Both the position numbers and the translations under genes were made by a program. The notes beneath the pieces were generated by a model that was given only the letters and a program-made list of their open reading frames with translations, had not been told where the DNA came from and searched no databases. Positions 24,649 through 33,916 of a DNA stretch of 64,000 bases are shown in pieces. Within the stretch, counting starts at the first letter, position 1, and the number at the start of each line of letters is the position of its first letter. Source of the DNA: an uncultured Lachnospiraceae bacterium. Lineage in GTDB: Bacteria > Bacillota > Clostridia > Eubacteriales > Anaerofustaceae. The stretch is from positions 20,744 to 84,743 of the forward strand of contig CALWKX010000020.1 in NCBI GenBank assembly GCA_944381375.1, written 5' to 3'.

Positions 24649-26876
24649 GTTTGATCTTTCCGCCTGTCAGAAAGGCTTAACCCGTATTCATATGCGTAAG
24701 AGCCTTCGGGAGCTGAGATAATCCCTTTAAAGCCATCAAAAGCATTATCCGCTATATCATCTATGCTTGAAGGAAGCTTGACTGTATTAAGAGATATGCA
24801 ACCTTTAAAAGCTCCCATGCCTATGGAAACAACCCCGTTGGCCACTCTCACGCTTTTAAGCTGCTTTAAATTACTGAAACAGTACGCGCCGATTCGTCTG
24901 ACGGATTTTCCTTTTATCTGAGCAGGTGTGATGATATGAGTATCAGCCGATAAATATCTGCTCAGAGTTATGCCGTCGTTTTCAAGCGTGTAATCCCATA
25001 TCTTTTCTGTATCGGTCTCGTCGTCATTATCTAAATCGGAAAGATTTGCAAAACGAACATCTCCGCCGCCCAGCTCAAAGCCGGTATCCGATTCTTCTAA
25101 AAGCTGGTTTTTGTAATCAAGCAGATATGCCAAAATGTCAGTTTTCGCCTGTTTTGAGGCGCGTAAGATATAAATATCTATGTTTTCGATTGTAAATATA
25201 TTCGCTTCGCTCAGTATGCCCAGAGCGTCAAGATCGTTTGAACGAAAAATTTCATCCAAAGCCGCTTCGGAGTTTTCTTTGAGAAATATTTCGTAATTGT
25301 TTTTGTGATCATCAGAAAGTTCAAAAGGGTTTTTCAGTCTGTAAATTGCAGTTCTGACAGCGCTCTGCACGCTTTTTATCGAAGAAAAAGCTTCGCCGTC
25401 AAAACGGCTGAAATCAAACGCTTTATCAGGCGTTTGGACCATCTCCAATATTTTTTCGCTTTTTTCATAAGGTGGGATGTATACGCTTTTTTCTTCATTT
25501 TCACTGTAAAATGTAAGCTCCAAATCAGAAAAAGCCGCCTCCTGCAGTGTCTTTATGCTGTCAGGCAGTCTTACATTTTTCAGATTTTCGTCAAAGGCGA
25601 ATGCGCGGTAACCGATAAATTCCGTCCTGTAAGGTATGTCGGCGCTGAATAAAGCGCGGCAGCCCTCAAAAGCGCGCGGGCCTATAACGCGCAAGTTTTT
25701 GGGAAGTTGTACCTCTTTCAGAGATGAGCAATATGAAAACGCTCCTTCTGATATTATTTTAAGGTTATCATTGAATATGATTTGTTTGAGAGAAGCGCAT
25801 CTTGCAAAGGCATTGCGGCTTAATGAAATCAGTCCGCCGCCTATATGCGCCTTTTCGAGGTTGCAGCAACCTTCAAATGCTTTCTCATCAATATCTACAA
25901 CGCTTTTAGGTATTATCACTTCTTTCAAATACGGTGAAGCGTAAAAAGCGGCTCCTATTTTTTTGACGCTCTCAGGTATTTTTACTGTTTGCTCCATTCC
26001 TTTATAGTCGTAAAGTATACCATCAGCAAGTATGACAAAATCATCTTTATTGATTTTTTCTGCGCCGCTGCCTTTAAACGCCGCGCGCCCTATATACTCA
26101 ACGCCTAATGGTACATTGCTGATTTTCAGTTTTGAGCAACATTCGAACGCTCCTTCTTCAATTCGCCTGAGTGAAGAAGGAAAAATGATATTTTCAAGCG
26201 ATGTGCAGCCCAAAAAAGCCTCCCAGCCTATTTCCTGTATTGATTCGGGAAGCTCGATTTCAGTCAAATCAGAGCATCCGCAGAAGGTGCGCGCCTGAAG
26301 TCTTGTCAGACTGTTTGGCAAACGTACTTTTTTCAGCGAAACGCAGCCCGAAAACGCCCATTCGCCGATTGACGAAACGCTGTCGGGAATATCAGCGGTT
26401 GTTAAAGCAGAACAGTTTTCAAATGCTCCTTTTTCTATATTTTCCAAAGTTGAAGGAAACGATATTACGGACAAAGACGAGCAGTTTTCAAAGGCGCTTT
26501 TGCCTATTGTTTTGATTTTCTCGCCGAATATTATTTTTTTGAGTTTGCGGCAGCCTTCAAAAGCTCTCCATTGGATTTGTTCGACTCCGGACGGGATCAT
26601 TATTTCACTTAAAGAAACGCATCCTCTGAAGGCGCTGAATCCGATACTTTCAAGCGATTCGTTTAAGCAGACGTTTTTCAGATAGCGGCAGTCGAAAAAA
26701 GCCAACGGCGCAATATTTTTTACATTGCTGCCGAAGATCACGCTTTCTGCTTTTGAGCTCTTGAAAGCGCTGCCGCCGATTTGGGTGATTTCATCAGGAA
26801 GTCTGATTTCTTTTTCGTTGCCATTGTATTTTAATAAAATTCCATCATTAATTTCAAAGTATTCAGCGCTGCCCAT
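24645..26876 (-). CDS. Intracellular BspA-type leucine-rich-repeat protein
   Basis: A 743-aa protein built mainly of ~23-residue LRR_5 repeats of the form IGxxAFxGCxSLxxIxLPxSLxxI, about 16 copies across residues 20-465. A non-repeat helical region (~480-600) and a charged linker (DLDNDDETDTEKIW) follow, then two or three terminal repeats (GAYCFSNLKQLKSV, GMGAFKGCISLNTV). There is no signal peptide, membrane helix or sorting motif, unlike the secreted BspA proteins, so it probably acts in the cytosol. It leads the operon with VWA and MoxR and may be their substrate-recognition scaffold. Confidence 0.85.
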   Translation of the reverse strand: MGSAEYFEINDGILLKYNGNEKEIRLPDEITQIGGSAFKSSKAESVIFGSNVKNIAPLAFFDCRYLKNVCLNESLESIGFSAFRGCVSLSEIMIPSGVEQIQWRAFEGCRKLKKIIFGEKIKTIGKSAFENCSSLSVISFPSTLENIEKGAFENCSALTTADIPDSVSSIGEWAFSGCVSLKKVRLPNSLTRLQARTFCGCSDLTEIELPESIQEIGWEAFLGCTSLENIIFPSSLRRIEEGAFECCSKLKISNVPLGVEYIGRAAFKGSGAEKINKDDFVILADGILYDYKGMEQTVKIPESVKKIGAAFYASPYLKEVIIPKSVVDIDEKAFEGCCNLEKAHIGGGLISLSRNAFARCASLKQIIFNDNLKIISEGAFSYCSSLKEVQLPKNLRVIGPRAFEGCRALFSADIPYRTEFIGYRAFAFDENLKNVRLPDSIKTLQEAAFSDLELTFYSENEEKSVYIPPYEKSEKILEMVQTPDKAFDFSRFDGEAFSSIKSVQSAVRTAIYRLKNPFELSDDHKNNYEIFLKENSEAALDEIFRSNDLDALGILSEANIFTIENIDIYILRASKQAKTDILAYLLDYKNQLLEESDTGFELGGGDVRFANLSDLDNDDETDTEKIWDYTLENDGITLSRYLSADTHIITPAQIKGKSVRRIGAYCFSNLKQLKSVRVANGVVSIGMGAFKGCISLNTVKLPSSIDDIADNAFDGFKGIISAPEGSYAYEYGLSLSDRRKDQT

Positions 26877-27637
26877 AATAACTCCGCATGAAATTATACA
26901 ATAAACACATTATATCAAATCTACTTTGGATAATCAATAAAAGCGGTTATGCGATATTATCCGCGCGCATAGCAAAATATGTAATATTTATTTATGTATT
27001 ATTTATCGTTTTAGAGCGGCTTGAATAAACAGAATTGATTTTTACTGCGTCAAAAAAGCAGAGCTTTTGTTATCAAAAAATCAACGCTGATTCAAATTAA
27101 CAGCAAAATGATATATATTAAAATACGGATTTACGCGTATATTTCAGCTAATAAAATATTTCTGTGGTAATAAAACTGTTTGCTTGACGAACAGCAGTTA
27201 TAAACAGGATTTGAATGACATGCAGTAATAACATGGATTGATAATTGTATGTTTATTAGGGTTGGTTATTGTCGCAGCGGCGTTTTTTTCTTTTACGGCA
27301 AAAGAGCTTTTTGACAGCGGGATATAATACAATGTATGAGGAGGGAAAAACCAAGATAGATTATTGCAAACATTACCGGAATACTGTGCACAGGGAATCC
27401 CGCTTGCTGCACACTGAAAGAAAAATGAGTTTATTTAAGAGGTTTGCTTTCATTAAATAAAAACGGGAGAAAACAAAAGCTTTCATCGTGTGGATTTTAT
27501 AATGCGGCATGTCGGAATACTTTGATTATAATGGACGAGATCATACTTGAAGGTAAAAAAATTTTTGTGCGCTGAAACAGATAAAATAAAAAAATAAATT
27601 GCATTTTATATTAAAGCTGATATAATATAATGTACGT
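26877..27637. other. Long AT-rich gap with no supported gene
   Basis: 760 bp between the divergent LRR operon and tRNA-Pro. It should carry the LRR promoter near 26880-26960 but I cannot fix its hexamers. A 43-63 codon open frame around 27269-27460 lacks a ribosome site and family resemblance, and I do not call it. No cloverleaf or E element is present. Confidence 0.6.
27599..27626 (+). promoter_or_regulatory. tRNA-Pro promoter
   Basis: TTGCAT (27599-27604), 16 nt, TATAAT (27621-27626), 12 nt before the mature tRNA. Confidence 0.7.
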
Positions 27638-27714
27638 CGGGATGTGGCTCAGTTTGGTAGAGCGCTTGGTTCGGGACCAAGAGGCCGGAGGTTCAAATCC
27701 TCTCATTCCGACCA
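27638..27714 (+). tRNA. tRNA-Pro (anticodon CGG)
   Basis: A 77-nt cloverleaf. The acceptor CGGGATG pairs with CATTCCG (one G-T). The anticodon stem CTTGG / CCAAG surrounds loop TTCGGGA, giving anticodon CGG at 27672-27674. The T-arm GGAGG-TTCAAAT-CCTCT is present, and CCA is encoded at the 3' end. It reads CCG codons. Confidence 0.95.
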
Positions 27715-27853
27715 TTTTAAATGAAGGATAATCTTTAAGGATTATTTTTTTTGCATGTTATTCATTTATCTGAATCATATACAAAAAGTTTCAGAAGATA
27801 TAATGAATTTATTTTTTTTGTGTAATACATGCGTATTGACAGCATACAAACTT

Positions 27854-28081
27854 TTATTCAGGAGAGTCGCTTTTGCCAAACAAAAAATCATATGAGACAC
27901 CGAGTATATTGCAGATAGCGTCCAGTTCGAAATCATGCACATAGCGCAGTCCGTTTTCGATTCTTGATAAAGATCCGCGGCAAATATATAACGGCATTAG
28001 TTCGAGTTTGGCGGAAAGTTCGTTTTGCGTCATAGCAGAAAGAAGTCGGGCCTGTCTTATTCTTTCGCCTGTGATATTCAT
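27854..28081 (-). CDS. XRE-family transcriptional regulator
   Basis: A small helix-turn-helix protein of about 75 aa: NITGERIRQARLLSAMTQNELSAKL then GSLSRIENGLRYV and LDAICNILGVSYDFLFG. This is a complete Cro/C1-type domain and nothing else. The ATG at 28081 (MNITGERI) fits the family N-terminus; an upstream ATG at 28114 would add 11 residues and lies inside an operator-like palindrome. Two TGTC..ATAGGACA sites precede it, suggesting self-repression. It stands alone between tRNA genes and beside CL5. Targets are unknown. Confidence 0.82.
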   Translation of the reverse strand: MNITGERIRQARLLSAMTQNELSAKLELMPLYICRGSLSRIENGLRYVHDFELDAICNILGVSYDFLFGKSDSPE

Positions 28082-28102
28082 AGTTTTTCCGTGAATAAAT
28101 TT

Positions 28103-28169
28103 TGTCTTATACATAGGACATAAAAAGTATAAGTTAATTTATATAAGAACGTGTCTATAATATAGGACA
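28103..28169 (-). promoter_or_regulatory. Twin operator-like palindromes at the xre gene
   Basis: Site 1: TGTCTTAT-AC-ATAGGACA (28103-28120), one mismatch between arms. Site 2: TGTCTAT-AAT-ATAGGACA (28152-28169), the same half-sites. They are 49 nt apart and cover the upstream start codon and the likely promoter. A minus-strand TATACT or TATAAA between them could be the -10. Confidence 0.65.
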
Positions 28170-28183
28170 AAATATTAATATAT

Positions 28184-28348
28184 GATTAAAGACAACGGCA
28201 GGGGCGCGCCGCGTGCAAGGGCTTGCGGCCCTTGCAAAATGCAAGGTTTGTAAACCTTGCATTTTCGAGCGGGGCACGTAAAGGCGAATTTTTCGCGCTT
28301 TAATCCGTGCGCCGCTTCCGCGGCGCGCCCTTGCCATTGTCTTTAATC
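28184..28348. repeat. Cloverleaf repeat CL5
   Basis: 30-bp outer arms 28184-28213 and 28319-28348 have two mismatches (core GGGCGCGCCGCG). The three hairpins are 28214-28236 (TGCAAGGG / CCCTTGCA), 28237-28265 (AATGCAAGGTTT / AAACCTTGCATT) and 28267-28318 (GAGCGG..GCACG..TAAAG with imperfect partner). Unlike most members it lies upstream of a gene (xre), not behind a stop codon. Confidence 0.92.
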
Positions 28349-28420
28349 ACCCTTAATATAAGATATTCCGTTTAATTCGCTGTGAACAGCTCAGTATAAA
28401 ATAACTTTTTTATTTTTTTC

Positions 28421-28448
28421 TTGCATTACATAAATTTTAATGTATAAT
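28421..28448 (+). promoter_or_regulatory. tRNA-Tyr promoter
   Basis: TTGCAT (28421-28426), 16 nt, TATAAT (28443-28448), 22 nt before the tRNA. Confidence 0.75.
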
Positions 28449-28470
28449 AAATATTGCTTTATTAAGCAGC

Positions 28471-28555
28471 GGGGAGATGCCCGAGTGGCTAAAGGGGGCG
28501 GACTGTAAATCCGTTGGCGTCGCCTACGATGGTTCGAATCCATCTCTCCCCACCA
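28471..28555 (+). tRNA. tRNA-Tyr (anticodon GTA)
   Basis: An 85-nt class II tRNA. The acceptor GGGGAGA pairs with TCTCCCC, the anticodon stem GCGGA / TCCGT encloses loop CTGTAAA with anticodon GTA at 28505-28507, and there is a long variable arm. The T-arm is GATGG-TTCGAAT-CCATC, with CCA encoded. Confidence 0.96.
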
Positions 28556-28730
28556 TTTTGCTGACGATCACCTTGTAAATTTATATAATTGACAAGCAAA
28601 GATGTCAGTTTTTTTTATTGTAACTAATTAAAACATAAATCAGAAAAAGAAATGATCATTGACTGATTATTATTATTTTAGGAGTATATAGCAAAGAAAG
28701 CATTGAGAGATATAAAAATGCGGCATTATT

Positions 28731-28807
28731 AAATTCCCGCCCCGCTAATGTAGAAAGATCACCTTAAGTGATCTTTCTTTGATTTGCCCCGTTATAAGGA
28801 AGCCCCC
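28731..28807 (-). repeat. Short element E-D
   Basis: On the minus strand it ends ACATTAGCGGGGCGGGAATT-like, with GGGGCAAAT and GGGGCTTCC at the other side. The variable hairpin is AGAAAGATCAC / GTGATCTTTCT (28752-28778). It lies just upstream of the hslV operon control region. Confidence 0.88.
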
Positions 28808-28818
28808 TCGGCGGACAA

Positions 28819-28852
28819 AATTTTCAGAATTTCATGTAAAATTTGAAAATTG
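28819..28852 (+). promoter_or_regulatory. CodY-box-like motifs upstream of hslV-hslU-codY
   Basis: AATTTTCAGAATTTC at 28819-28833 matches the CodY consensus AATTTTCWGAAAATT at 11 consecutive positions, and AAAATTTGAAAATT follows at 28838-28851. TATAAT copies at 28869-28874 and 28877-28882 could be the -10. The position supports CodY autoregulation, by inference. Confidence 0.55.
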
Positions 28853-28920
28853 CTTTTAAATGAGAATATATAATGATATAATAAAAAAACACAACGACAT
28901 ACTATTCGGAGGTAAAACTA

Positions 28921-29450
28921 TGTTTTCTGCAACCACAATAGTTGCGGTAAGAAGAAATGGTCAGACAGCGATCGGAGGCGACGGACAAGTCACCTTCGGT
29001 GAAAATACCATAATGAAAAGCACAGCGCAAAAGGTTAAAACAGTATATTCAGGCAAAGTCGCTGTTGGCTTTGCAGGAAGTGTGGCCGATGCGTTTGAAT
29101 TGAGCGAAAAATTTGAAGCAAAGCTGGAGCAATATTCCGGCAACCTCTCAAGAGCGGCAATTGAATTGGCAAAGGATTGGAGAAACGACCGCGGCTTGAG
29201 AAAGCTGGACGCCCTGCTTATAGCCGCTGACAAAGAAACAATTTTGGTAATATCAGGCGGAGGCGAAGTAATTGAGCCGGAAGAAGGCGTAACCTCCATA
29301 GGTTCCGGCAGCATGTATGCAATGGCTGCGGCAAGAGCTCTCATACGCCACAGCGATATGAATGCAGCCGATATAGTAAGGGAATCCTTGAAAATCGCCT
29401 CGGAAATCTGTGTTTACACTAATGACAACATTAAAGTAATAACCCTTTAA
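28921..29450 (+). CDS. hslV: HslV (ClpQ) proteasome-like peptidase
   Basis: Threonine peptidase forming the HslVU protease. After the short propeptide MFSA the sequence [21 protein letters not shown] supplies the N-terminal nucleophile Thr, and [10 protein letters not shown] and [14 protein letters not shown] are conserved. I start at the ATG at 28921, with GGAGG 8 nt upstream; an upstream ATG adds 20 non-family residues. It is first in an hslV-hslU-codY run, the Bacillota clp/cod order, with xerC missing from its usual place in front. Confidence 0.95.
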
Positions 29451-29467
29451 GAAAAGGAGAAGCTTTC

Positions 29468-30883
29468 ATGAAAGATATGACTCCCTCACAAATAGTTAAA
29501 GAACTCGATAAATATATAATAGGTCAGGAAGAAGCTAAAAAAAGCGTCGCCATAGCGCTGAGAAACCGTTACAGAAGAAGACTTCTGCCCGAAAAAATGA
29601 AAGACGAAATAACGCCGCGCAATATAATTATGATGGGGCCTACAGGAGTTGGAAAAACCGAAATAGCGCGCAGGCTTGCAAAACTGCTCGACGCGCCGTT
29701 TATAAAAGTAGAAGCTACAAAATTTACTGAAGTAGGTTATGTGGGCCGCGATGTTGAAAGCATGATAAGAGACCTTGTCAATACGGCTATACGTCTTGTA
29801 AAACAGCGTGAAATAGATAAAGTATCAAAAAAGACGGAAAGTATCGTAAACGACAGGCTTTTGGATGCGATAGTTCCTGTCAAGAAAAAACAATCAAGTA
29901 ACCGAACGCCCTATGATATGATGTTCGGTCAGAATAATCAAAAACCCAAGCAGCCCGAAGAAGCACTGCTGACAGGGCCTACCGAAGAAGAACTGCGTAA
30001 TAAACGTGCAATGTATAAAGCCCAGCTATTGAACGGAGAGCTGGAAGATTTTATGATCGAAATTATCGTTGAGGATAATTCAAGTATACCCATAGGTGTT
30101 ATGGGTGCGGGCGGCAGCGAAGAAATTACGATGAACATGAACACCATGCTTGGCTCCATATTTCCCAAAAAGAAGAAAAAACGCAGAACTACCGTCGCAC
30201 AGGCGAGGAAAATTTTTACTGCAGAAGAAAGCCAACGCCTTATCGACATGGATGCGATCGTAGAAGAAGGACTGCGCACAGCGGAACAGGACGGAATAAT
30301 ATTTTTAGACGAAATAGATAAAATAGCCGGATCAAATTATAAAGGTTCCGGTCCGGATGTGTCCAGAGAAGGCGTTCAAAGAGATATTTTGCCTATAGTT
30401 GAAGGCTGTACGGTTACTACAAAATACGGCCCCGTAAAAACAGACTATATGCTTTTTATCGGCGCAGGCGCTTTCCACATGAGTAAAGTATCAGATCTTA
30501 TCCCGGAGCTTCAGGGACGTTTCCCTATAAAAGTCAAGCTTGAGGCTTTGAGCGAAGAAGATTTCCTCAAAATACTCACTCAGCCGGAAAACGCCATAAT
30601 CAAGCAGTATAAAGAGCTTTTGAAAACGGAAAACGTGGAGCTTGTATTTGAAGACGCTGCTCTCAAAGCTCTGGCTAAGATGGCATATATGGAAAATGAA
30701 ACAAGCGAAAATATAGGAGCAAGAAGGCTTTACACGGTAATGGAAAAACTCTTGGAGGATATTTCCTTTTATGCCAGTGAGTATGACCGCGATGTGTTTA
30801 CCGTAACGGAAGAATATGTAAAAGGCGTATTCAAGGAAGAAGAAGAGGACTTTAGGAAAGATACAGGAAAATATATAATATAA
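29468..30883 (+). CDS. hslU: HslU (ClpY) unfoldase ATPase
   Basis: Hexameric AAA+ unfoldase feeding HslV. It has an N-terminal MTPSQIVKELDKYIIGQ, Walker A GPTGVGKTEIARR, the pore loop EVGYVGRDVES, an intermediate domain (~residues 110-240), Walker B IIFLDEIDKIAG and a C-terminal sensor domain. At 471 aa it is the normal length. It starts 17 nt after hslV with AAAAGGAG. The extreme C-terminus (RKDTGKYII) fits the tail that docks into HslV. Confidence 0.96.
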   Translation: MKDMTPSQIVKELDKYIIGQEEAKKSVAIALRNRYRRRLLPEKMKDEITPRNIIMMGPTGVGKTEIARRLAKLLDAPFIKVEATKFTEVGYVGRDVESMIRDLVNTAIRLVKQREIDKVSKKTESIVNDRLLDAIVPVKKKQSSNRTPYDMMFGQNNQKPKQPEEALLTGPTEEELRNKRAMYKAQLLNGELEDFMIEIIVEDNSSIPIGVMGAGGSEEITMNMNTMLGSIFPKKKKKRRTTVAQARKIFTAEESQRLIDMDAIVEEGLRTAEQDGIIFLDEIDKIAGSNYKGSGPDVSREGVQRDILPIVEGCTVTTKYGPVKTDYMLFIGAGAFHMSKVSDLIPELQGRFPIKVKLEALSEEDFLKILTQPENAIIKQYKELLKTENVELVFEDAALKALAKMAYMENETSENIGARRLYTVMEKLLEDISFYASEYDRDVFTVTEEYVKGVFKEEEEDFRKDTGKYII

Positions 30884-30905
30884 AATTCCATAAAGGAGCA
30901 ATGCC

Positions 30906-31679
30906 ATGAATGCTCTGCTAGTACAAATAAGAAAACTGAATGAAATATTAAAGCGCACTGCAACCGAAAAAGTGACTTTTGATGAACTTGCTTCGAATCT
31001 GAGCGAGATACTTCAGGTTAATACTTATATATCAAAAGTTGACGGAGAAATAATCGCTTATAAAACAAGCGCAAGATATCACTGCGATCTAAACGACGCA
31101 GCGCTGAGCGGAAAATATTTTCCTGAAGGGTTCAACAATGAAATGCTCAGCCATGCAGATACTGTAGAAAATATATATACCGATCATCCAAAATGCACAT
31201 ACAACCAGGATATATGGTGCGTATACGAAAATCAGTATCTGACGATCATACCGATAAAGGCTTCCGGCAGAAGACTTGGAAACCTTTTGCTTGCAAAATA
31301 TGACGATGCTTTCACTGATGCTGAAATAATCGTATGCGAATATGCATCGGCAATAGTCGCCATGGAAATGATAAGAAACGATCAGGAAGAATATGAAATA
31401 TCGCTTAAACAGATTACTGCCGTTAAAATGGCTTACGCTTCACTTTCATTTTCTGAACAGGAAGCTATAAAGCGCATATTTTCCGACATGGAAAATAACG
31501 AAAAGCTTGTTGTCGCAAGTGCTATAGCTGAGCAGTCCAATATTACAAGAAGCGTTATTTCAAACGCTCTCAGAAAATTCGAAAGCGCGGGCGTAATTAT
31601 GACGCGTTCTTTGGGCATGAAGGGAACATATATTAAAATTACTAACCCAAAGCTCGCTGAAGAGCTCAAAAAGCTTTGA
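30906..31679 (+). CDS. codY: CodY global nutrient regulator
   Basis: GTP- and branched-chain-amino-acid-responsive regulator of low-GC Gram-positives. The N-terminal GAF domain occupies residues 1-155. The C-terminal winged helix is recognisable by EQSNITRSVISNALRKFESA and SLGMKGTYIK, nearly invariant in CodY. AAAGGAG precedes the ATG 22 nt after hslU, so it belongs to that operon. Motifs resembling its own binding site lie upstream of hslV. Confidence 0.95.
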   Translation: MNALLVQIRKLNEILKRTATEKVTFDELASNLSEILQVNTYISKVDGEIIAYKTSARYHCDLNDAALSGKYFPEGFNNEMLSHADTVENIYTDHPKCTYNQDIWCVYENQYLTIIPIKASGRRLGNLLLAKYDDAFTDAEIIVCEYASAIVAMEMIRNDQEEYEISLKQITAVKMAYASLSFSEQEAIKRIFSDMENNEKLVVASAIAEQSNITRSVISNALRKFESAGVIMTRSLGMKGTYIKITNPKLAEELKKL

Positions 31680-31697
31680 TAAACTGAAAAAAATATT

Positions 31698-31726
31698 TGT
31701 ATAACGCATAAGACTATGATAGAATA
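31698..31726 (+). promoter_or_regulatory. rpsB promoter
   Basis: TTGTAT (31698-31703), 17 nt, TAGAAT (31721-31726). It gives a leader of about 100 nt before rpsB. Confidence 0.7.
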
Positions 31727-31732
31727 TCTGAG

Positions 31733-31834
31733 CGTTGTGATAAATGCAAAAAAAATACACACCTGTGCGCGGCCGTTCTTGGTTGTGTTTAAGAGTTAAT
31801 GCGCATGGGGAGGTGAAAACCAAGGAGGAAGAAT
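31733..31834 (+). promoter_or_regulatory. Structured rpsB leader (probable S2 autoregulation)
   Basis: CTTGGTT (31778-31784) can pair with AACCAAG (31818-31824), which overlaps the AAGGAGG ribosome site. CACCT..TGCGC (31760-31770) pairs with GCGCA..AGGTG (31801-31815). Bacillota rpsB leaders are known to mediate S2 feedback. The match here is by structure and position only. Confidence 0.6.
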
Positions 31835-32662
31835 ATGAGTTATATCACAATGAAACAGCTTTTAGAAGCCGGCGTACAATTTGGGCATCAGACAAGAAGA
31901 TGGAACCCGAAAATGAAGAAGTATATTTATACTCAGCGCAACGGCATCTATATTATTGACCTTCAAAAAACCGTGGGTCTTGTTGATGAAGCATGTGAAT
32001 TTTTGAGAAGCGTAGCAGAAGAGGGCGGCGGAATCCTTTTCGTGGGTACAAAAAAACAGGCGCAGGAAGCTATGGAGCAGGAAGCTAAAAGATGCGGAGT
32101 TTTCTATGTAACGCACCGCTGGCTTGGCGGAACGCTCACGAATTTCAAAACCATCAGCCAAAGGATCGCAAGGCTTCATCGCCTTGAAGAGATGGAAACA
32201 GACGGTACTTTTGAAGTTCTTCCCAAAAAGGAAGTGCTTTTGCTCAGAGCTGAACGTGAAAAGCTTGAAAAATTCCTGGGCGGAATCAAAGAGATGAACG
32301 AACTTCCCAAAGCAATGTTCGTTGTTGATCCTAAGAAAGAAAGAATCGCCGTGCTGGAGGGCAAAAAATTGGGTATACCCATTGTTGCCGTAGTAGATAC
32401 CAACTGCGATCCGGATGACGCTGATTATGTTATACCGGGGAATGATGACGCTATCAGAGCGGTTGCGCTTTTGGCTCAGACAGTTGCTAATGCGATACTT
32501 GAAGGCAAACAGGGCGAAAGCTTCTACAACGAAGAAGAAGGCGCTGCCGATTATGTTGAAGGTGAAGCGGACGAAACCGGCGCTGATAATGCTGATATAC
32601 AATCAAATGAAGCTGAACCGGCTGATGACGCGCAGCCGCAGGAAGTATCAGAGGATAATTAA
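31835..32662 (+). CDS. rpsB: 30S ribosomal protein S2
   Basis: Core small-subunit protein. The N-terminal [30 protein letters not shown], the [12 protein letters not shown] and [14 protein letters not shown] blocks and [22 protein letters not shown] are all diagnostic. The C-terminal 45 residues are an acidic low-complexity tail, as often seen in clostridial S2. A strong AAGGAGG site precedes the ATG. The gene is followed 20 nt later by tsf. Confidence 0.98.
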   Translation: MSYITMKQLLEAGVQFGHQTRRWNPKMKKYIYTQRNGIYIIDLQKTVGLVDEACEFLRSVAEEGGGILFVGTKKQAQEAMEQEAKRCGVFYVTHRWLGGTLTNFKTISQRIARLHRLEEMETDGTFEVLPKKEVLLLRAEREKLEKFLGGIKEMNELPKAMFVVDPKKERIAVLEGKKLGIPIVAVVDTNCDPDDADYVIPGNDDAIRAVALLAQTVANAILEGKQGESFYNEEEGAADYVEGEADETGADNADIQSNEAEPADDAQPQEVSEDN

Positions 32663-32682
32663 TATAAGAGGTATATTTTGAT

Positions 32683-33333
32683 ATGGTAACCGCAGAATTA
32701 ATTAAGACGCTAAGGGAAAAAACAGGCGCAGGCATGATGGACTGCAAAAAAGCCCTTACTGAAACTAACGGAGATTTGGAAAAGGCTACAGTGTATTTGA
32801 GAGAAAAAGGCCTCGCTTCCGCTGCGAAGAAATCTTCGCGCACTACGGCGGAAGGAGCTGTCGGTTCTTATATCCATATGGGCGGCAAAATCGGGGTGCT
32901 TGTAGAAGTAAACTGCGAGACGGATTTTGTGGCGAAGAATACTCAGTTCCAAAACTTTGTGAAAGATATCGCAATGCATATTGCCGCTTCCAATCCTTCT
33001 TATGTGTCTAAAGAGGATGTTCCAGAAGAAGTTATACAAAAGGAAAGAGAAATATTAAAACATCAGGCTGTGAATGAAGGAAAGCCTGAAAACATAGCTG
33101 AAAAAATGGTAGAAGGACGTATTGGTAAGCTTTACAAGGAAATCTGCCTTCTTGAGCAGCCTTTTGTAAAACAGCCGGATATGACTATATCAGATTACAT
33201 TAAGGAAAATATTGCAGTAATAGGTGAAAATATTTCTATCAGGCGTTTTACTCGCTATCAAATGGGTGAAGGTCTTGAAAAGAAACAGGAAAACTTTGCC
33301 GAAGAGATTGCAAAACAAATTTCCGGTAATTAA
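32683..33333 (+). CDS. tsf: Elongation factor Ts
   Basis: Nucleotide exchange factor for EF-Tu. The UBA-like start [23 protein letters not shown] with [16 protein letters not shown] is followed by [13 protein letters not shown] of the core domain. The 216 aa length is of the short Gram-positive type. It pairs with rpsB in one transcript and ends at a long terminator hairpin (33362-33400). Confidence 0.98.
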   Translation: MVTAELIKTLREKTGAGMMDCKKALTETNGDLEKATVYLREKGLASAAKKSSRTTAEGAVGSYIHMGGKIGVLVEVNCETDFVAKNTQFQNFVKDIAMHIAASNPSYVSKEDVPEEVIQKEREILKHQAVNEGKPENIAEKMVEGRIGKLYKEICLLEQPFVKQPDMTISDYIKENIAVIGENISIRRFTRYQMGEGLEKKQENFAEEIAKQISGN

Positions 33334-33361
33334 ATTGAATAAAAAAGCGTAAAGCTGAAAG

Positions 33362-33404
33362 AGATAGGGCGAATCTGAATTATTCAGATTCGCCCTATCT
33401 TTTG
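33362..33404 (+). terminator. Terminator after tsf
   Basis: AGATAGGGCGAATCTGAA / TTCAGATTCGCCCTATCT, an 18-bp stem, then TTTTG. Its stem is unusually long. Confidence 0.85.
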
Positions 33405-33540
33405 TTCATTTTCATTTAGCGCCGTCTGATGAATAAAATTTCTGTTATTTATTTTTGTTTCCATGCAAATATAAAGGAATCAAAAATTAAATGTTGCTGT
33501 TATGCTGATCTTTGAGTTTCGGCATATAGTATTATTTAAC

Positions 33541-33619
33541 TTGAGGGCTCGGCTTAAGGCTGGGCAGATCATAGGGAAACGCCTTGCGGCGTTTTTCGAC
33601 ATTAGCCGGGCGGGGATTA
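33541..33619 (+). repeat. Short element E-E
   Basis: Starts TTGAGGGCTCGG, contains GGGCAGATCA, and ends ACATTAGCCGGGCGGGGATTA-like. The hairpin is GAAACGCC-TTGC-GGCGTTTTTC near 33576-33597. It is slightly diverged from the E-A/B/C group. Confidence 0.8.
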
Positions 33620-33771
33620 GTAGGGCGCCGCTTTTTGGGAAAATCGTATTTGTAAAAAAACGAGCATGTGTATTTTAAACATATAAGGGTCGATACCATG
33701 GGGCGAAAACGGGGCTTAGCTTTAAAGACGGAACATATTTATTTATATCTGAAAATTACAAATGGTTAAAG

Positions 33772-33806
33772 TTAAAGTTAAATTTTATGTTCAGTTTTAA
33801 CTTTAA
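33772..33806. promoter_or_regulatory. AT-rich inverted repeat
   Basis: TTAAAGTTAAA (33772-33782) is the exact complement of TTTAACTTTAA (33796-33806), with a 13-nt loop. It lies in the long gap (33405-33987) before an orphan gene. It could be an operator or a weak hairpin. The rest of the gap shows no coding sequence. Confidence 0.45.
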
Positions 33807-33916
33807 GTGTCATTTATGGCAGAAGATATACTTGAATTTTATTTTGGTCATTTTATGTCACTTTTTTTATTTCAAATACACATTAATCTATATATATAAA
33901 AATCGAAAAATTCGGT

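Noticed and set aside
27269..27460. Short open frame before tRNA-Pro
   Set aside because: Starts at a TTG or at an unsupported ATG 27332, with no paired -35 and no ribosome site; the translation shows no domain.
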